Positions 9,701 to 19,681 of a stretch of DNA of 27,015 nucleotides are shown here, piece by piece. The stretch spans positions 1-27,015 of the forward strand of contig JAHLKG010000047.1 of assembly GCA_025526995.1 (NCBI GenBank). The letters are read 5' to 3'. Origin of the DNA: Powellomyces hirtus (Eukaryota > Chytridiomycota > Chytridiomycetes > Spizellomycetales > Powellomycetaceae). A program made the position numbers and the translations under genes. The notes under the pieces are model-generated. The model was not told the DNA's origin. It did no database searches and was given only the letters and a program-made list of their open reading frames with translations. Positions within the stretch are counted from its first letter, which is position 1. The number at the start of each line of letters is the position of its first letter.

Positions 9701-11686
9701 ACGTTTCCGAATACTGGGCAATCATGAGAACACGGGAGGTACACAGAGCCATCTTTGTACGGCATGGGAAGTTTCTTCCATTTAATTCAAACCACTCTCT
9801 CTATACCTCTCCTTCCTGCCGTGCTTTCCAGGGAGCGGATCTTCGTGCGGTGATACAAGCATCGCAGGTAGTCGGCTCATCGGTTTTGCGGTCCAAACAC
9901 GATGCGAAAGCTGCTTTGCAAATGCTACATCGCGACATTCAGCCAAGCAAACTACGGAAAGTCACAGATCCGTCATTCGAGAAGCGACTAATGGTTCTGG
10001 ATGAACTGCAGGTGCGTGTTCCCCTCTCCTCGCCTGCAATTGGTTCTCGATCAGAAGAGCCTCTCAAGTTCCCGAGGGCTGACTGTGTTCGGGTGCCACT
10101 CTGCTTCCTAGAATGTTACACGGTACAAATTCGGAGTGCTGTATTGCAAAGCCGGGCAAACTACTGAAGAGCAGTTTTTCGGAAACGGTGAGAAATTAGT
10201 CGCACGGCAATGCTCGGTACGTCCTGAAAGGCTATCTGACATGAAGTCGTCACCTACAGAACACGGTAGCGAAGGGTTTGAGACGTTCCTTCAGACCATG
10301 GGCGACAAAGTACCGCTACTTGGTTGGAACGGCTACGCTGCAGGACTGGATACCAAATACGCACAAACAGGGACGCACAGCATTCACACCAAATGGCGAC
10401 ATTTTGATGTGATGTTCCACGTTTCGACGTACCTGCCGCACAAGAAAGAAGACAAACAGCAAATCCAGCGGAAGCGACACATTGGCAATGACATTGTGAC
10501 GATCGTGTTTCTGGACGGGAAGAATGGCCATTTTGACCCGAGGTCGATTAAATCACAGTTTTTGCATGTGTTCATCGCCGTGCAGGAAGATACCACAACG
10601 AGACCAGGAGAAGTCGGCTGGAGGGTCGTGCTGGCCAGCAATGTTGACGTGCCTTGGTTCGGACCCGAATTACCAAATCCTCCGGTTTTCTGGAACGGTG
10701 CAGAGCTGCGGGAGTTCTTGCTCGCTAAAAGTAAGCGGGTTTAATGTATGCTGGGGCACTGACGACCTTGAAAGGTATCTCTTACTCCATCCTCTTGCAG
10801 TGATCAATGGTGAAAATGCGGCATACAAAGCTCCAAAGTTTAAGAAACCACATCATCGCACTCGCAACGCTGTTCTGGACGAGATCATGCGAGACTTTGG
10901 CGGCCCGTCATCGAAGGGTCGAAACAGCCACGCTTCAGGAACACAACGATCCTCGGTCGCATCAGGATCATCCGACGCTCAGCAGGCTCCTCCGCCAACG
11001 ATACTGGAAGCACCACCACCCCGCGGGTCTGAAACGTCACGGCGGCAGTCTGTGTTTGCGTCCCTCGGGGCGTTTGCACGACGATCCAGTGTGCCGAATG
11101 TGGTCAGTCCGCAGTCAGACGCGCCCGCTCCACCTTTGCCAACCATAACCCGACCCCGGCACGAGTCGTCAGACGCCTCCGATGAACCAGAATCGCCTTT
11201 GCGAATAACTCAGACCACAGTTACTCCGGAGGCACTGATAGACAAAAAGAAAGGTCTTAAGAAGCTTGGCCGATCGAAGAGCGGCAAGAATAGCCTGAAA
11301 AGTATGTGCACATTCCAATGCCGTTCCAGTTTGCAGTTTTTGCAGAGCATTAACCGAAAGTAATAGGCGAGCGGAAATCGAGATCCACCACAGCTTTGTC
11401 TTCAAGCGAATCTCTTCCTGATCAAGACCCATCAGGTTTGATACATCAACGAGTAGGAGTGACGACCAGCAAACCTAATAACGTATGTTGCCTTTTATTA
11501 GCGCGACGAAAACAGAACAACAGCAGTAGCCTCTTGTCTGCGTTTGTGTTGAAACGGAAAGGACATGGTGACGATAAGAAGTACCGGAGTGCTGAGAGCG
11601 TAGATGGAAGCACGGATTCCGTGCTTGGAGGAGGCACCAGTCAACCGACATTAACCCCGTCAAAATCTGCGAAACCGGATATGTAA
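6778..11686 (+). CDS. LIM domain plus Rap1GAP-type GTPase-activating protein, 13 exons
   Basis: Exons: 6778-6924, 6989-7024, 7093-7303, 7395-8542, 8606-9010, 9103-9165, 9227-9392, 9458-9738, 9832-10011, 10112-10187, 10260-10730, 10801-11301, 11367-11686. They total 4005 nt, 1334 aa, with all phases consistent and no internal stop. Residues 26-77 form a LIM zinc finger, C-x2-C-x17-H-x2-C-x2-C-x2-C-x17-C-x2-H, assembled across three exons. Residues of about 130-550 are Ser/Pro/Thr-rich and disordered, with an acidic block near 379-400. A helical segment follows. From about 710 to 1090 lies a RapGAP domain: YYRRSFYGNEHKNYIGDLP, KFGVLYCKAGQTTEEQFF, QTGTHS, FHVSTYLP, QRKRHIGNDIVTIVF. The asparagine of HIGND (about residue 981) is the catalytic 'Asn thumb' that supports GTP hydrolysis by Rap-family GTPases. 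The tail is basic and Ser-rich. The likely role is switching off a Rap1/Rsr1-like GTPase at a site chosen by the LIM domain; that role is inference. The ATG at 6778 is the first after an in-frame stop at 6634-6636. Intron 9739-9831 is stop-free and a multiple of three, but has a strong polypyrimidine tract. Confidence 0.88.
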
Positions 11687-12607
11687 GGTGTTGAAATACT
11701 TCCGTATTGGGAAGGCTGACTTTTGTCGTTAAATCCGAGTTAATTTTCATCGAATCTATTTATCTATTGAAAGCTCAGATGCTGATTTCATATAGCGTAA
11801 GGTCTACATAGAACAGATGTACACATAGGAGCTATTTCTCACTTAGCTGAGTCCAACATGTGTTTCGGCCACGTTCTGTCCTTCCTTAAATACCTCACGG
11901 GCATTCTGCTTGATGTATCCACTGCATAGCAATTGCGCACGTTGGCCGATGCGGTTCGTCCGGGTTTCCACCCATCAACGTCGGAAACGGGTCACCAACA
12001 TGGTTTACTGCCGAAAACATGGGAGTCCGGCTCAGACAATTTCGAAGGTCAAGAGGTCGTCAAATGGTCAGATGTTGGGAATGGAGTACCCGCGCGCATC
12101 TAGCACCCAGTGCGTAATAACTGTGCAGAAGTCACCGCGCGGAGCTCCGCCCGCCTATTGTTCCCCCCCATTTTACTAAGGTATTAGAAGGTGAAGGTGA
12201 AGGTTGAGTTGAGCTGCCTTGATATCGATTTTTGTGGATATTTTGGTTCTACATTCCCTGTCGACAAGACCTTGTACTTGTATTTACTTCACTCCCCTTC
12301 AGTACGTGAAAGTCTGGAAAGTACACAACGCTCCTGACGGACGTGTTCCACCTCACGAAGTCTCGAGACCTTGACGTGCCTCAAATACATGCGATCCTGA
12401 CAAACAGCCGCAGCCCCTTTCCTTTTTTGGCCCTTCTCACTCCAACAAGCAAACCCTTCCACCTCCTTCAGAGGCCAGAAGAGTCTGCTCGTGCAACCAG
12501 CGTTGTTTATTTGAGCAAAGAGCCCTTCCTTGTCTGTATGTTTTACTGGTTGTCGACTGGGCAAATGTCAACCAACCAAATACTAAAGCTGTTATTGTTC
12601 TCTCATA
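11687..12607. other. Intergenic region, no gene seen
   Basis: I find no coding signal I can defend. A weak frame at 11910-12179 begins at TTG and has no recognisable motif. A short GAAGGTGAAGGT-type repeat occurs near 12187-12208. Pyrimidine-rich sequence at about 12411-12470 may belong to the promoter of the nucleotidyltransferase gene. A short upstream ATG frame (12565-12633) overlaps that gene's presumed start. Confidence 0.5.
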
Positions 12608-15600
12608 ATGTTCGAAGTCAAGAGTTGCTGTAGTCTTTGTTCATCCACTCCCACAGCTGATCCATTGATTGTTCGCCATCGATACTACTCTTGGCCTCAG
12701 GTGTCGCATTTTGGCCAGCATTTGTACAAAGACACTTCCGGGCCAGCATTCCAAGAAGACCCCAAAGTGCCCGCCCCCGAGACCACTTCATACGGACCAA
12801 TGCACTTTGCGTCGCCACATTCACCAGCAGCGACTCCGACCAGTAGAGATGACTTGGATACCCCTCCAGACGCGAGTATCCCTGTGAAACCGACGGGAAG
12901 GGAACGTTTTGCTGATATACCAACCAATGGCGAGGTGAGCACATGGCGAACTGCGGGATGCGAGTATATCAGATATTGAGCGCTGAGGTGCGGCTTGGGA
13001 GTGCATGACTGCACGCGGAATGAGTCGCCCGACATCGTTGATTTTAAATCAATAGTGGAAGGGTGACCTCCGGAATGCTACGAAGAGCCATCTGGATTGC
13101 ACGAATTTATGCTTGAGAGTATCAATCTACCTGTGACGGGACGTCCACGACAGAGTAGCTAACCGAGACAAACAGCTTACGTCGGCAGGGGACCATGCGA
13201 TTAATCCCTTCAATTGGAGCGCGCGATCGCCGGATCAGAAAAGCCACGATCTCGACGCGGAGACCGAGATGCTGCTTACGATGGAAGTCAATTCGCTTTC
13301 CACAGTACGTTACTTCTTCAGCGATCAGTCCGGAAACCTTCCATGCATGCTCATGTGGAATGTTCATGTTGGATATAGCACTTGTCTCAGTCAAAAGACA
13401 GCTATAAGCTGCGCTTACAGTTTGTGGAAAAACTTCAGCGGATACTGGACGCAGAGTGGCCAGGGAAAGATATTAGAGCACATGTCTTTGGGTATGCAAC
13501 AGATGTACTCATTCGCTTGCGTTCTGCTCTCAATCTGACCCTTTGGTAGCTCAACCGTAAATGGGCTAGGGACACAAACCAGTGATGTTGACGTCTGTCT
13601 TACAACCCCGTGGGTCGATGGAAGGAACAGCATATCCAACATGCACGTCTTGGCTACCGGACTGAAAAAACGTACAACCTTCTGATTGACAATCAAGCGT
13701 CTTTGTCCTTCCTAACACTAACTTGATTGTCGGCAACCAGACGGAATGACTGATATATACTGTGGCAGCTGCCAAAGTACCCATTTGCAAATTTTACGAC
13801 CCAGAATAGTAAGTGCACGAATCAGCAACCTTGTATTTCTCCCTGACAATGTCCTAAGAAATATATCATGCAGCCATGTGAATTGTGACATCAATGTGAA
13901 TAACACCATTGCTTTGCGAAATACCCAACTCATCAAGACATATGTAAATATCGACTCCCGCGTGCAACCTCTAATGTTGATCGTCAAATATTGGACAAGA
14001 CAAAGGGCGTTAAATGATGGTAAAACGCGTTCCTCGTGCGATTATGAAAGCTCGTCAAATCACTAACAATTGCCTGCAGCTGCGAAGGGTGGTACCCTCA
14101 GCAGTTATTGCTGGGCCATGATGGTATGTTGATCTTCGCTCCTCATACAGTCATTAGTTTAGTACACGCAGAGTTTGACGGCTTCTTTCTGGACGGTCAG
14201 GTTCTCAATTTTCTGCAAATGCGCCAACCGCCAATATTACCCTGTTTACACGAAATGTATTTCGCGAAACTCAAAGCCGACCCCGTCCACGTGAATCCTG
14301 TCATCTTAAACGGGGTGGATTGCTCGTTTCATGAAGGCGACGACGTGATTGGCTTTGGATCAAGCAACACGGAGACCTTAGGTGTACTTTTACATGCCTT
14401 TTTCCGAAGATACGCCGAGGAATTTGATTACGAAACGATGGTCATATCTGTTCGACATGGTCGCTACATAACAAAGGAGGACAAGGGCTGGGATGTGGAC
14501 GTTGAGCGAAATCGACGTTTTTTGTGCGTCGAAGAACCATTCAATCCGCAGAGAAATCTTGCGAATTCTGCTGATGCCGTCTCCGTTGCTGGATTGCGAA
14601 GAGAATTTGATCGGGCTCTCTCGATGTTGGCCGCCGGAAAGGAATTTGAGGAGGTGTGCGAGCAATACATTCCACCTCATGACCGTATTTTCAACAATGT
14701 CGGACCGGTGCATACCAACGAACACCGGCATTTCTTGAACGACATAGTCGGTCATAAACATCGCGGAGACATGAATAGGAACTGGCAGAACTTCGAGGCA
14801 TATCGTGCACAGATTCACTCCGGGAATTACAACTATAAAACGAACCCCCAGAGCAATTCAAAATACTTCTACAACAACCACCCGCCATATAACCAGCCAC
14901 ATGCACCGAATAGCGATAGGCGCTCCAATGGAGGTGGAGGAGACAATGCAGATCGCCGGCTACTCCCTGATCTGAATCTCATGCGACCGCCTGGACCGTT
15001 CACGCCAGAGGATCTGCATCGGATACAACCACTATCGCTTGAAAGCCGACATTTGGACAATCGTCCGAAACGTTACAATTATGGAGCGTACGGTTACGAT
15101 CGGCGGGGAGGCGACCCAAGACATCAGCATAACATCTGGACAACATCGGTGAATCGAGATGGAAATTATCAACACTTGCCATCACGAGACAGGTCCGCGC
15201 AAAAACATGATAAGCGAGATTCAGAGAAGGAGAACGATGAGGATAAGGAATCGACACGACCTCCCATTCAAGTTATCATCGAGAAACAGCCTGAAGGGGA
15301 GACCATCACTGAAATTTTCGTCTCGGAGATTGACAGCGAAGGTCAAAGTAAAACACTTTCGTGCAGCCGCTCAGAAACCGGCTCAGATCGTTCCTTGTCG
15401 CGGCCAGGACACAGTCCGGAAAGGCCATTGTCGCCATTGCAGCCCAACTTCGTGTCTCCAAGTGCAGAACGTGAGCATGAATCTGGCGAAACATCCGCAG
15501 ATGCATCGCGACCGGCCAATCTCCTCTTTGGGACTGCGAACGAATATGTATTGGGCGATAAGAAGCGGAGAAGCTCTCATCCCCGTCATCATCAACCCAT

Positions 15601-16816
15601 CGGTAGCAGCAACAACGATGCTACGATCAATGGGCATCACCCGATCAATGGACATCACCCGCCGATTAGACAATACCACCCTCAGGACCGGCGGGAGAAA
15701 TCTTCTGAACGCGCCGCTCCTGTCAGCAACCGCGATACGTTCATTAATGGATTCGGTTCCAGTCGGCAATCATCTCCAACGAAATCAGCAGCCGGCCAAC
15801 GCGACCCCGAGCATGATTGGAGGAAACCAGCAAAGCAACAGCAGCAACCTCAGAACTCTGAGGAACAGACCACATCGGTGTCGTCGGCCACGAGTCATTC
15901 GCCCACCTCAAAGAATGGCGTCGCCAGCAATGAAAGCCAAGAGGGCAGTTCGAATTCGAAGCGCCGCGGCAGCAAAGGAACACTGCTCTGGGCAAACCAC
16001 TCTCATCGGGCCGAACACAGGTCGACGCAAACGTCCACATGGACTCCACGGTCGCGTCCACAGGGTGGGAGCGGTAGTTCAGAACCCTCCACGCCTCGGC
16101 CGGAAACGGACTCAGTTTTTTCAGCGGACCCGACTTCTCGCGGACGAGACTCTGCTTCACGAGATCAATACCCGCGTTATTCCAAGCATCACGCCAAAGC
16201 ATTGCCTCGGCCACGCTCACTATCCGCATCAGACTCACCAAGAACGGCTTGGCAAGATGTACGGTCGGCTCAGAGCCCTGAGCGGATCAACAGTGCCAGG
16301 ACCAATCAATCAAATCAACAAACTCACTGGAGGGGCCGTAAACCACACGACCCAAGACGTGGTAACAACAACAACTCATCCACCTCCGCATCATCTTCGC
16401 AACGCACATACCCACGATCGCCACCGCATGCGTCAGGACCAATCCATCACACATCTCCATCCCTTGGTTCGTCCACCATTCTCTCTTCGCCCATTTCCCC
16501 TGATGCTTCCGGCCACGCACCGTCAAGCATCTCGAATGGTATCTCGGCCTACAGTCCTTCATATTCTGCGCCGGTATTGCAAACAGATGCGCATGTCGAC
16601 CACCTTGAGACTCACGCAATGCCTAATGGCCATGAACAGGAACGCACTCGTCATCGTTCAACACAGGATTGGGGAGAACAAAACTTCCGACACGAGCGTA
16701 AAACATATCCGAGACCGAACGTTGCCGACAGGGGAACCAATACTCCACAACATTTGCAGAGTATCTACCAGCTGCAAGAACACTTTCCAGTGCGCAAGTC
16801 TGACGTTCTCAGATAG
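12608..16816 (+). CDS. Cid1-like terminal nucleotidyltransferase (non-canonical poly(A)/poly(U) polymerase), frameshifted
   Basis: Exons: 12608-12934, 13056-13118, 13176-13304, 13391-13491, 13550-13671, 13741-13808, 13874-14019, 14080-14123, 14201-16816. Intron 13119-13175 has a CTAAC branch site. The protein adds A or U residues to RNA 3' ends. The polymerase-beta-type core shows AEWPGKDIRAHVFG then GSTVNGLGTQTSDVDVC, with the two metal-binding aspartates near 219/221. A third lies in NCDINVNNTIAL near 276. KGGTLSSYCWAMM and VLNFLQMRQPPILPCL are the central domain. GFGSSNTETLGVLLHAFFRRY is the PAP-associated domain. About 600-700 C-terminal residues are disordered, rich in Ser, Pro, His, Asn and Arg. 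The shift lies in exon 6: the TA run 13753-13759 looks two bases short, so HGMTDI and AAAKVPICKFYDPE fall in different frames although together they match the family spacing. Corrected length is 1205 aa. The start is provisional: it is the first ATG after an in-frame stop at 12584. Confidence 0.87.
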
Positions 16817-17050
16817 CACGAACGGTCGAACCAGCAATGGGCGCCCTCAGCTGAACGGGTGGTGGCGGACGATGGCACATCTGTTCTGCTCAATGTTGAT
16901 GCTCTACGAGAACGCCCGGTTTCCATTTCCCTCCCTTACAACTTCTGTACACCCATTCCCTATCTTCGTCATTACCTCCCTCGTTGGTGGTTGTATTTTT
17001 GGACAGCGAAGGTTTCTCTTCCGCATTTCCCCTTGTTTGTTACACTCCCG

Positions 17051-17308
17051 GGTTTGAGAAATACATAACAATATGCGTGCAAACACTTTGCGCCTGCTGC
17101 AACTACAAATCCAAAATCTATCCAAACAAGATTGGAATCCTAAAAGCAAAAAACACAAGAGCAAAAAGCAAAACCCAACGTCTAGGTTTGAGAAATACAT
17201 AACAATATGCATGCAAACACTTTGCGCCTGCTGCAACTACAAATCCAAATCTAGCCATGCATGATTGAAATCCTAAAAACAAAAAAGCAAAAAGCGAAGC
17301 CCGACGTG
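17051..17308. repeat. 134-bp tandem direct repeat overlapping the tRNA 3' end
   Basis: GGTTTGAGAAATACATAACA begins at 17051 and again at 17185, a period of 134 nt. The first 70 or so bases are nearly identical; similarity continues, with small gaps, through an A-rich stretch (AAAGCAAAAAGC) to ACCCAACGT in copy 1 and GCCCGACGT in copy 2. In copy 2 those bases are the 3' end of the tRNA-Lys gene at 17299, so the duplicated block reached into the tRNA and copy 1 keeps a fossil of its acceptor end. Confidence 0.9.
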
Positions 17309-17370
17309 GGGGTCGAACCCACAACCTTGAGATTAAGAGTCTCACGCTCTACCGATTGAGCTAGCCGGGC
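17299..17370 (-). tRNA. tRNA-Lys(CUU)
   Basis: Read on the minus strand, 72 nt fold as a complete cloverleaf. The acceptor strand GCCCGGC pairs with GTCGGGC (one G-T pair). The D stem is GCTC/GAGC, and the anticodon stem TGAGA/TCTCA encloses loop CTCTTAA with anticodon CTT. The T stem GTGGG/CCCAC encloses TTCGACC. The internal promoter boxes are intact: A box TAGCTCAATCGGTAGAG and B box GGTTCGACCCC. No intron is present and CCA is not encoded. A-rich + strand sequence just below 17299 gives T5-T6 runs downstream on the transcribed strand, suitable as RNA polymerase III terminators. Confidence 0.96.
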
Positions 17371-17409
17371 TGATGTGAGCCATATTTGGTGAGTATTTCT
17401 GTGCGTAAA

Positions 17410-17462
17410 AACCCACAACCTTGATTAAGAGTCTCACGCTCTACCGATTGAGCTAGCCGGGC
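17410..17462 (-). pseudogene. Truncated tRNA-Lys copy (first relic)
   Basis: This is a near-identical copy of the 5' part of the tRNA-Lys at 17299-17370. It has the acceptor 5' strand, D arm and anticodon arm, but two bases are deleted by the anticodon stem (TTGATTAAG in place of TTGAGATTAAG on the + strand). The T loop, T stem 3' strand and acceptor 3' strand are missing. The copy ends in a T5 run on the transcribed strand. The flank TGATGTGAGCCATATTTGGT (+ strand) follows both copies, so they arose by tandem duplication of a unit of about 92 nt. Without the B box it should not be an efficient pol III template. Confidence 0.88.
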
Positions 17463-17503
17463 TGATGTGAGCCATATTTGGTGGTAGTTCTGTGTGTAAC
17501 AAC

Positions 17504-17592
17504 TGGAGAGTCTCACTTTCTACCATTTTGAGCTAGCTATAGGCTTTCAATGTGAAAACCCTTAACCTCGAGACCGATTGAGCTTAGCCAGG
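17504..17592 (-). pseudogene. Two further decayed tRNA-Lys fragments
   Basis: About 17504-17544 retains diverged anticodon and D-arm sequence (GAGAGTCTCACTTTCTACC then TTGAGCTAGC on the + strand). About 17555-17592 retains AACC...GACCGATTGAGCTTAGCC with the anticodon region deleted. Both have the same orientation and order as the intact gene, consistent with successive tandem duplication and decay. Confidence 0.65.
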
Positions 17593-17760
17593 CAGTTTGG
17601 CTAGCCAATTCCAACACTGCAGTTTCGTTCAGCCACACTAGTATCTGGCATACACAAATGGTCGGTAAGGCTCAGAGGAGAACTGGCAACAAGTTTTTTT
17701 CGAGTACCAGCTCGTGTAAACTCTTTGCTATGTATAGATTCAGTAATATATAGAGTTTGG

Positions 17761-19324
17761 TCAAATGAAGTCCGAAGCGTTTTCAATGTCTCCCGAAAAG
17801 TCCCAAACTACGATCTTCTTGTCCTGCAAAGTCGGTTTATCATCAGTGAAGCTGATTGTACGTACGCTACGATCAAAACCGTACATCTTACCTGACTGGA
17901 ACTAATGATCTTAGTTGCGTCCATTTGCACATGGAAAATCCAGCTGCTGTGTGCGCCCTTCAGATTTAGCTGCAAATCCCCCGTCTCGTAGTCCCAGACT
18001 TTGATGGTTTGATCGTAAGAGCCCGAAACAATTCTCTTGCGGTTGAAGCACAGCGTACGAACAAGATCCTCATGCCCGACAAGTGTCCGGAGGCACAGGC
18101 CTGTTGCAGCCTCCCACACTTTGATTGTATGATCATTCGATCCGCTGACCAGGTAGTCGCCGTCGAACTGCACGCAAGCTAATCCTCGGGTGTGACCAGT
18201 AAAATCGCGGATACACCTTCCGTCCTGACATCCCAAAGCTTGACGGTACAGTCTCCGGACGCCGATGCAATGTAGTCGCCATGTAAGTGAATGGCGTTCA
18301 CGGCTGCGTGATGACCTTCAAGGGTCCGCAACAGCTGCCCACCGGGAAGACTCCACATTTTGATCGTACAATCTTTGGAGCAGGAGACGATCATCCAATC
18401 GTTGAAGCAGACGTCTAACACCGCAGCGGTGTGCCCTCTCAATGTATGAAGCAGTTTGCGCGTCTGATGATCCCATATTACGATGGTTTGATCAGAAGAG
18501 CCCGTGACGATGTACTTATCATCGTACTGTAGACACAACACGGAGCCCCGATGTCCTTCCAAGGTTCGAACACATTGATGTTCCTTGAGGTCCCAAAAAC
18601 GTAATGTGCGATCTCGTGAGCCAGAAAGAAGGAAGCGTTTGTCGAATTGTATGCAATAAACAGCATCTTCGTGCCCACTTAAATACTTGACGGAAACGTT
18701 TCCCCGTCTCCAGTTCGTGTCAAGTGCCACCCCTTGACGATAAATGTTTTGCCAGTGGCGCTTGTTGTTTTCATCCCCAGATGTGGAGAGAAGTCGAAGA
18801 CGATGCTGTTGGAGTTGCGCGCGGCGTGCTTGTGACGTGCGCTCTGCTGAGCCGTTTGGAGATGAAGAAAGCGCTAACCACTCGAATAGGTATAGAGACC
18901 GCCAGACTTCGTTTTCTCGCGCCACCCGTTGCCACCGTTTCGAGACCGCCGCCATGGTTTGTATTGTGGCGAGATGCTTGACATGAGCAGCAATTTGAAC
19001 AGCAAGCTCAAAAGGGAGTTCCAATAGGAAGTCTGAAACATTTGTAGAGAGATGTTGAGTAACACGAGCATTCCCGCGTGGAAGATGCATGGGGTGCGCA
19101 CCACTGAGTGGGGCACCATTCTTACCAACTCGCTTGAAATCATCGACGCCAAAAGCTGAGTCTGTTGCACTTATTCGCTTGCTTATTTTGCTAGTCTCTT
19201 CCTCATCATCCCAGCTCGTCCCCTGCGAACTAGCGGTGCACGGACCGTTCTCGTCGGCGGTGGATATCTGCGGCTTTGGAGCGTCACTCGACCTTCGGAA
19301 CAGCTTATTAAAAAAAAGGGACAT
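17761..19324 (-). CDS. F-box protein with seven WD40 repeats, frameshifted
   Basis: Exon 1 is 19324 down to 17892 and exon 2 is 17823 to 17761, separated by a 68-nt GT-AG intron. Such proteins are substrate receptors of SCF ubiquitin ligases: the F-box binds Skp1 and the WD40 propeller binds the (usually phosphorylated) target. The F-box is at about residues 97-145 (DFLLELPFELAVQIAAHV ... VSKRWQRVARENEVWRSLYL). Seven repeats follow from about 208 to the end, each with GH near the start and a terminal WD-like pair: FWDL, IWDH, MWSL, LWDV, VWEA, VWDY, VWDF. Between repeats 4 and 5 the frame changes near + strand 18216-18224: one C (G on the coding strand) seems to be missing, so LWDVRT runs on wrongly while GRCIRDFTGH lies in another frame. 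Corrected length is 498 aa. The architecture resembles Met30, Cdc4 and FBXW7-like receptors, but I cannot name the orthologue. The ATG lies 357 nt from the divergent PQ-loop gene. Confidence 0.92.
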
Positions 19325-19681
19325 GGCCAGTGCCTTCTTCGGTCACCAGCAGGTACGGAGGCTTTCTCGCAAAAGCTTCCGAGGAATAAGAACCTGGGAA
19401 TTGAGTGGTCCCTCTAACCGAATACTTGTAGCAATTGTTTAGTCAGACAGAAGGAAACAAGTCCCGAAGGCGCGATCGTAATCATCAGACAGGCGCGCGG
19501 AGGCAAATGTGTTTAGAGTTGGCGACCGACTTGTTTTCCATGCGGAATTGCTCATTTGTGACTGTGCAAAGTTGCTTTGTTTGCCAGCACTTGTGATTGT
19601 TGACAAGACGACCAAAACCAATGGACGGCTCGACCAGCGTTCTCTATTACCTTTCTCTAATTTGTTGCACGTAACGTCTAT
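19325..19681. promoter_or_regulatory. Divergent intergenic region between the F-box/WD40 and PQ-loop genes
   Basis: These 357 nt separate two ATGs transcribed outward, so the stretch must hold the promoters of both genes. I see no clear TATA box or shared operator. Whether the two genes are co-regulated cannot be told from sequence alone. Confidence 0.55.

Noticed and set aside
11910..12179. 89-codon + strand ORF in the intergenic region
   Set aside because: It begins at TTG, shows no motif or splice partner, and no neighbouring frame continues it.
13809..13873. Reading through this stretch as coding instead of an intron
   Set aside because: It keeps a frame open and avoids the frameshift, but it loses the conserved AKVPICKFYDPEY block and its sequence has GTAAGT and TGCAG splice signals.
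17051..17592. Repeats that could suggest a CRISPR array
   Set aside because: The units are long, differ in length, decay progressively and contain tRNA sequence. There are no uniform short repeats with unique spacers, and the genome is eukaryotic.
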